Origin: Pegea sp. RAD2-039
Taxonomy: Eukaryota > Chordata > Thaliacea > Salpida > Salpidae
Length of the DNA stretch: 64,000 nucleotides
Direction: 5' to 3'
Assembly: GCA_034620365.1 (NCBI GenBank)
Contig: JAQGEQ010000020.1
Location: 930,001 to 994,000, forward strand
Below are positions 62,140 through 64,000 of this stretch, one piece after another. The notes below the pieces were generated by a model. It saw only the letters and a program-made list of their open reading frames with translations. It did not search any database and was not told the DNA's origin. Position 1 is the stretch's first letter, and each line of letters opens with the position of its first letter. The translations under genes were made by a program, and so were the position numbers.

Positions 62140-63561
62140 ATGGAAAGCAAAGGTGTGCAGCTACAAAAACGTCTCACCTTACTTAATGGCGTTACAATGA
62201 TTATTGGAAACATCATTGGATCTGGTATTTTTTTAACACCGAAAGGAGTTCAAACAGAATGTGGCTCAGCAGGTTTAAGTTTAATTATTTGGGCTGTAAG
62301 TGGCATATTCTCATTGATTGGTGCTATTTGTTATGCTGAACTAGGAACAACTATCATTAAATCTGGAGCAAGTTATTCATATATCAAAGAAGCTTTTGGA
62401 CCACTGTTAGGTTTTGTCAGAATGTGGATTTCTGTTTTAATCATTGAGCCAACCGTTCAAGCTGCTATTGCTATCACATTTGCTGATTATCTGATAAAAC
62501 CTTTTTTTCCAACATGTGATTCACCTTTTATTGCTGTTAGATTACTAGCTGCTGTTTGTTGTTTATTTATTTTAGCAATGAATTGCTACAGTGTAAAATA
62601 TGGAACCTTAATACAAGATATCTTCTCTTATGCAAAAATAATTGCATTGATAGTTATTATGATTGCTGGTTTGGTGACTTACATAAATCATGGTACCACT
62701 GTAGGATCTTTCGGAGATGTATGGAAGGGAACTACACTTAGCGCTGGAAGTATTACTTTATCTTTATATTCTGGGCTTTACTCTTATGCCGGATGGGATA
62801 CTTTGAATTTTATGACTGAAGAATTGAAAGATCCATATAAAAATCTACCACGTGCTATTTATATTTCAATGCCTTTATGTACAGTTGTTTATCTATTGGC
62901 TAATTTGGCATATTATGCTGTGTTGACCCCTGAAGAGTTAGTCAGTGCTGATGCTGTTGCTCTAGTTTTTGCAAGTAAGACACTTGGTAATTATGCTTGG
63001 ATCATGTCAATTTTTGTTGCCATGTCAACTTTTGGAGCTTTAAACTCTTCTTTTTATGCTTCTTCAAGACTGTTTTATGTTGCTGCAAGAGAAGGTCACC
63101 TACCACAATATTTTGCCATGGTTAGTCCTACCCATTTGACACCTATTCCAAGTCTGTTTCTGACAGGGTCATTAACTCTAGTGTACCTATGTGTAGAAAA
63201 TGTGTTTGATCTCATCAACTTCTATAGTTTTATGTATTGGCTGACTGTTGGTTTATCTATTCTGGGGCAAGTATATTTGCGTGTTAAAAAGCCGGAAATG
63301 CCCAGACCTATCAAATTTAGTTTGGTTTTTCCCATATTGTTTACTGCTATATGTGTCTTTCTGGTGATTGTTCCTTACTTTACTGAGACCACTGAAAGTT
63401 TGATTGGTACAGCTATTTTGGCCACTGGTTTTCCTTTGTACTTTGCTTTTATTTATCATGGAGGCATTGTCTCTAATTACTTCTATAAAGTAACAAATAA
63501 AGTCACAATTTTCATGCAAAAAGTGATACCTGTTATCCATGAGACCATACCTGATGCATGA
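62140..63561 (+). CDS. L-type amino-acid transporter light chain (SLC7 family), intronless
   Basis: Twelve-helix plasma-membrane amino-acid exchanger of the APC/LeuT fold. The first ATG in the frame is at 62140 (MESKGVQLQKRLTLLNG); an upstream GTG at 62134 is unlikely. It gives 473 aa, a usual length for LAT light chains (about 490-530). Visible are the TM1 unwound motif IGSGIF (about 26-31), TM6 YSYAGWDTLNF (about 214-224), then TEELKDPYKNLPRAI. Cys126 in FPTCDSP matches the conserved cysteine that forms a disulfide with the 4F2hc/CD98 heavy chain, so it probably works as a heterodimer that exchanges neutral amino acids. It could be LAT or y+LAT type. No intron interrupts it, unlike its multi-exon neighbours, pointing to retroposition or intron loss. 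Confidence 0.95.
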   Translation: MESKGVQLQKRLTLLNGVTMIIGNIIGSGIFLTPKGVQTECGSAGLSLIIWAVSGIFSLIGAICYAELGTTIIKSGASYSYIKEAFGPLLGFVRMWISVLIIEPTVQAAIAITFADYLIKPFFPTCDSPFIAVRLLAAVCCLFILAMNCYSVKYGTLIQDIFSYAKIIALIVIMIAGLVTYINHGTTVGSFGDVWKGTTLSAGSITLSLYSGLYSYAGWDTLNFMTEELKDPYKNLPRAIYISMPLCTVVYLLANLAYYAVLTPEELVSADAVALVFASKTLGNYAWIMSIFVAMSTFGALNSSFYASSRLFYVAAREGHLPQYFAMVSPTHLTPIPSLFLTGSLTLVYLCVENVFDLINFYSFMYWLTVGLSILGQVYLRVKKPEMPRPIKFSLVFPILFTAICVFLVIVPYFTETTESLIGTAILATGFPLYFAFIYHGGIVSNYFYKVTNKVTIFMQKVIPVIHETIPDA

Positions 63562-64000
63562 TCAAAGTTCAGCTTACACAAAGTTTCTAGTTTGTAACAA
63601 ATCAAATTTCATGAGGGTTGTTGATAAAATTTTACAGATCTGTTTTTATATTATTTATATAATGTTTTCTTTTGCTAATATCCGCTGCTATAACATTTGG
63701 AATTATAAATATATTTACAGCTTTGATGTTTGTCTGGATCTCTGTTAGTCTGATTTTATGTACATGTTTGATATAGATAAATGATAAAGATCATCTGAAT
63801 TGTGTCTGTAGTTTTGTAGTTTTCACATGTGTCTAACAGTATTTAAATGCTTTAATATATATTGTAATTTTTTAATGTAAAAATATAAAGCTCTTACATA
63901 AATTGATAAGTAATTTGCAAGTATTCAAATCATTATTGCTTTTGTATTAATCAATGATATTTTATTTTGCTGATTGTAGTTTTCATCAAAGTGGGAGAGT
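63562..64000 (+). other. 3' flank of the SLC7 transporter
   Basis: AT-rich 3' UTR/flank up to the window edge. No canonical AATAAA stands out in the first 300 nt. No other gene is seen. Confidence 0.5.

Overview
The window is AT-rich, intron-rich animal nuclear DNA. Every confident multi-exon gene has GT..AG introns, many only 45-65 bp long. A type IV collagen pair, an importin-5, a glycogenin and a LAT-type amino-acid transporter show it is metazoan, and almost certainly not vertebrate given the compact introns and divergent collagens. I cannot fix the phylum. No prokaryotic, viral, CRISPR, rRNA or convincing tRNA feature was seen.

Layout, left to right. (1) 1-333, minus: two exons of a formylglycine-generating enzyme (SUMF1-like) gene that runs off the left edge. 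(2) 4561-10603, plus: a complete 23-exon importin-5 gene (1110 codons plus stop). (3) 12538-22738, minus: a complete 43-exon collagen IV alpha-1-like gene (1776 aa), tail-to-tail with importin-5. (4) 22739-35940: a 13.2-kb spacer without recognisable genes. (5) 35941-44540, plus: a complete 35-exon collagen IV alpha-2-like gene (1753 aa), head-to-head with the first collagen. (6) 48166-48800, minus: a 5'-truncated LINE 3' end. (7) 50110-54164, minus: a complete 10-exon glycogenin (315 aa). (8) 59955-60209, plus: a small intronless gene for an 84-aa protein with two CxxC pairs. (9) 62140-63561, plus: an intronless SLC7/LAT-type amino-acid transporter (473 aa). Exon boundaries were assigned by hand from splice sites, reading frame and family similarity. 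The summed coding length of each multi-exon gene divides exactly by three.

The two collagens are the centre of interest. Their divergent arrangement mirrors the COL4A1/COL4A2 pairs of other animals, but the shared spacer is about 13 kb. They should co-assemble into basement-membrane protomers. Both lack the Met93 and Lys211 equivalents that form the sulfilimine cross-link of NC1 hexamers. The alpha-1-like NC1 carries a 13th cysteine and a 27-residue Arg-rich C-terminal tail. In the triple helices RGD tripeptides recur at the edges of Gly-X-Y interruptions, and the alpha-2-like chain has a block of Gly-Glu-Asp triplets. Both genes change from phase-0 exons at the 5' end to mostly split-glycine exons further 3'.

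The remaining genes are separate housekeeping functions (sulfatase maturation, nuclear import, glycogen priming, amino-acid exchange) and show no sign of forming a pathway with the collagens. I found no clearly new biological system. The best candidates for something new are the NC1 changes, the acidic/RGD features of the collagen helices, and the small CxxC protein gene.
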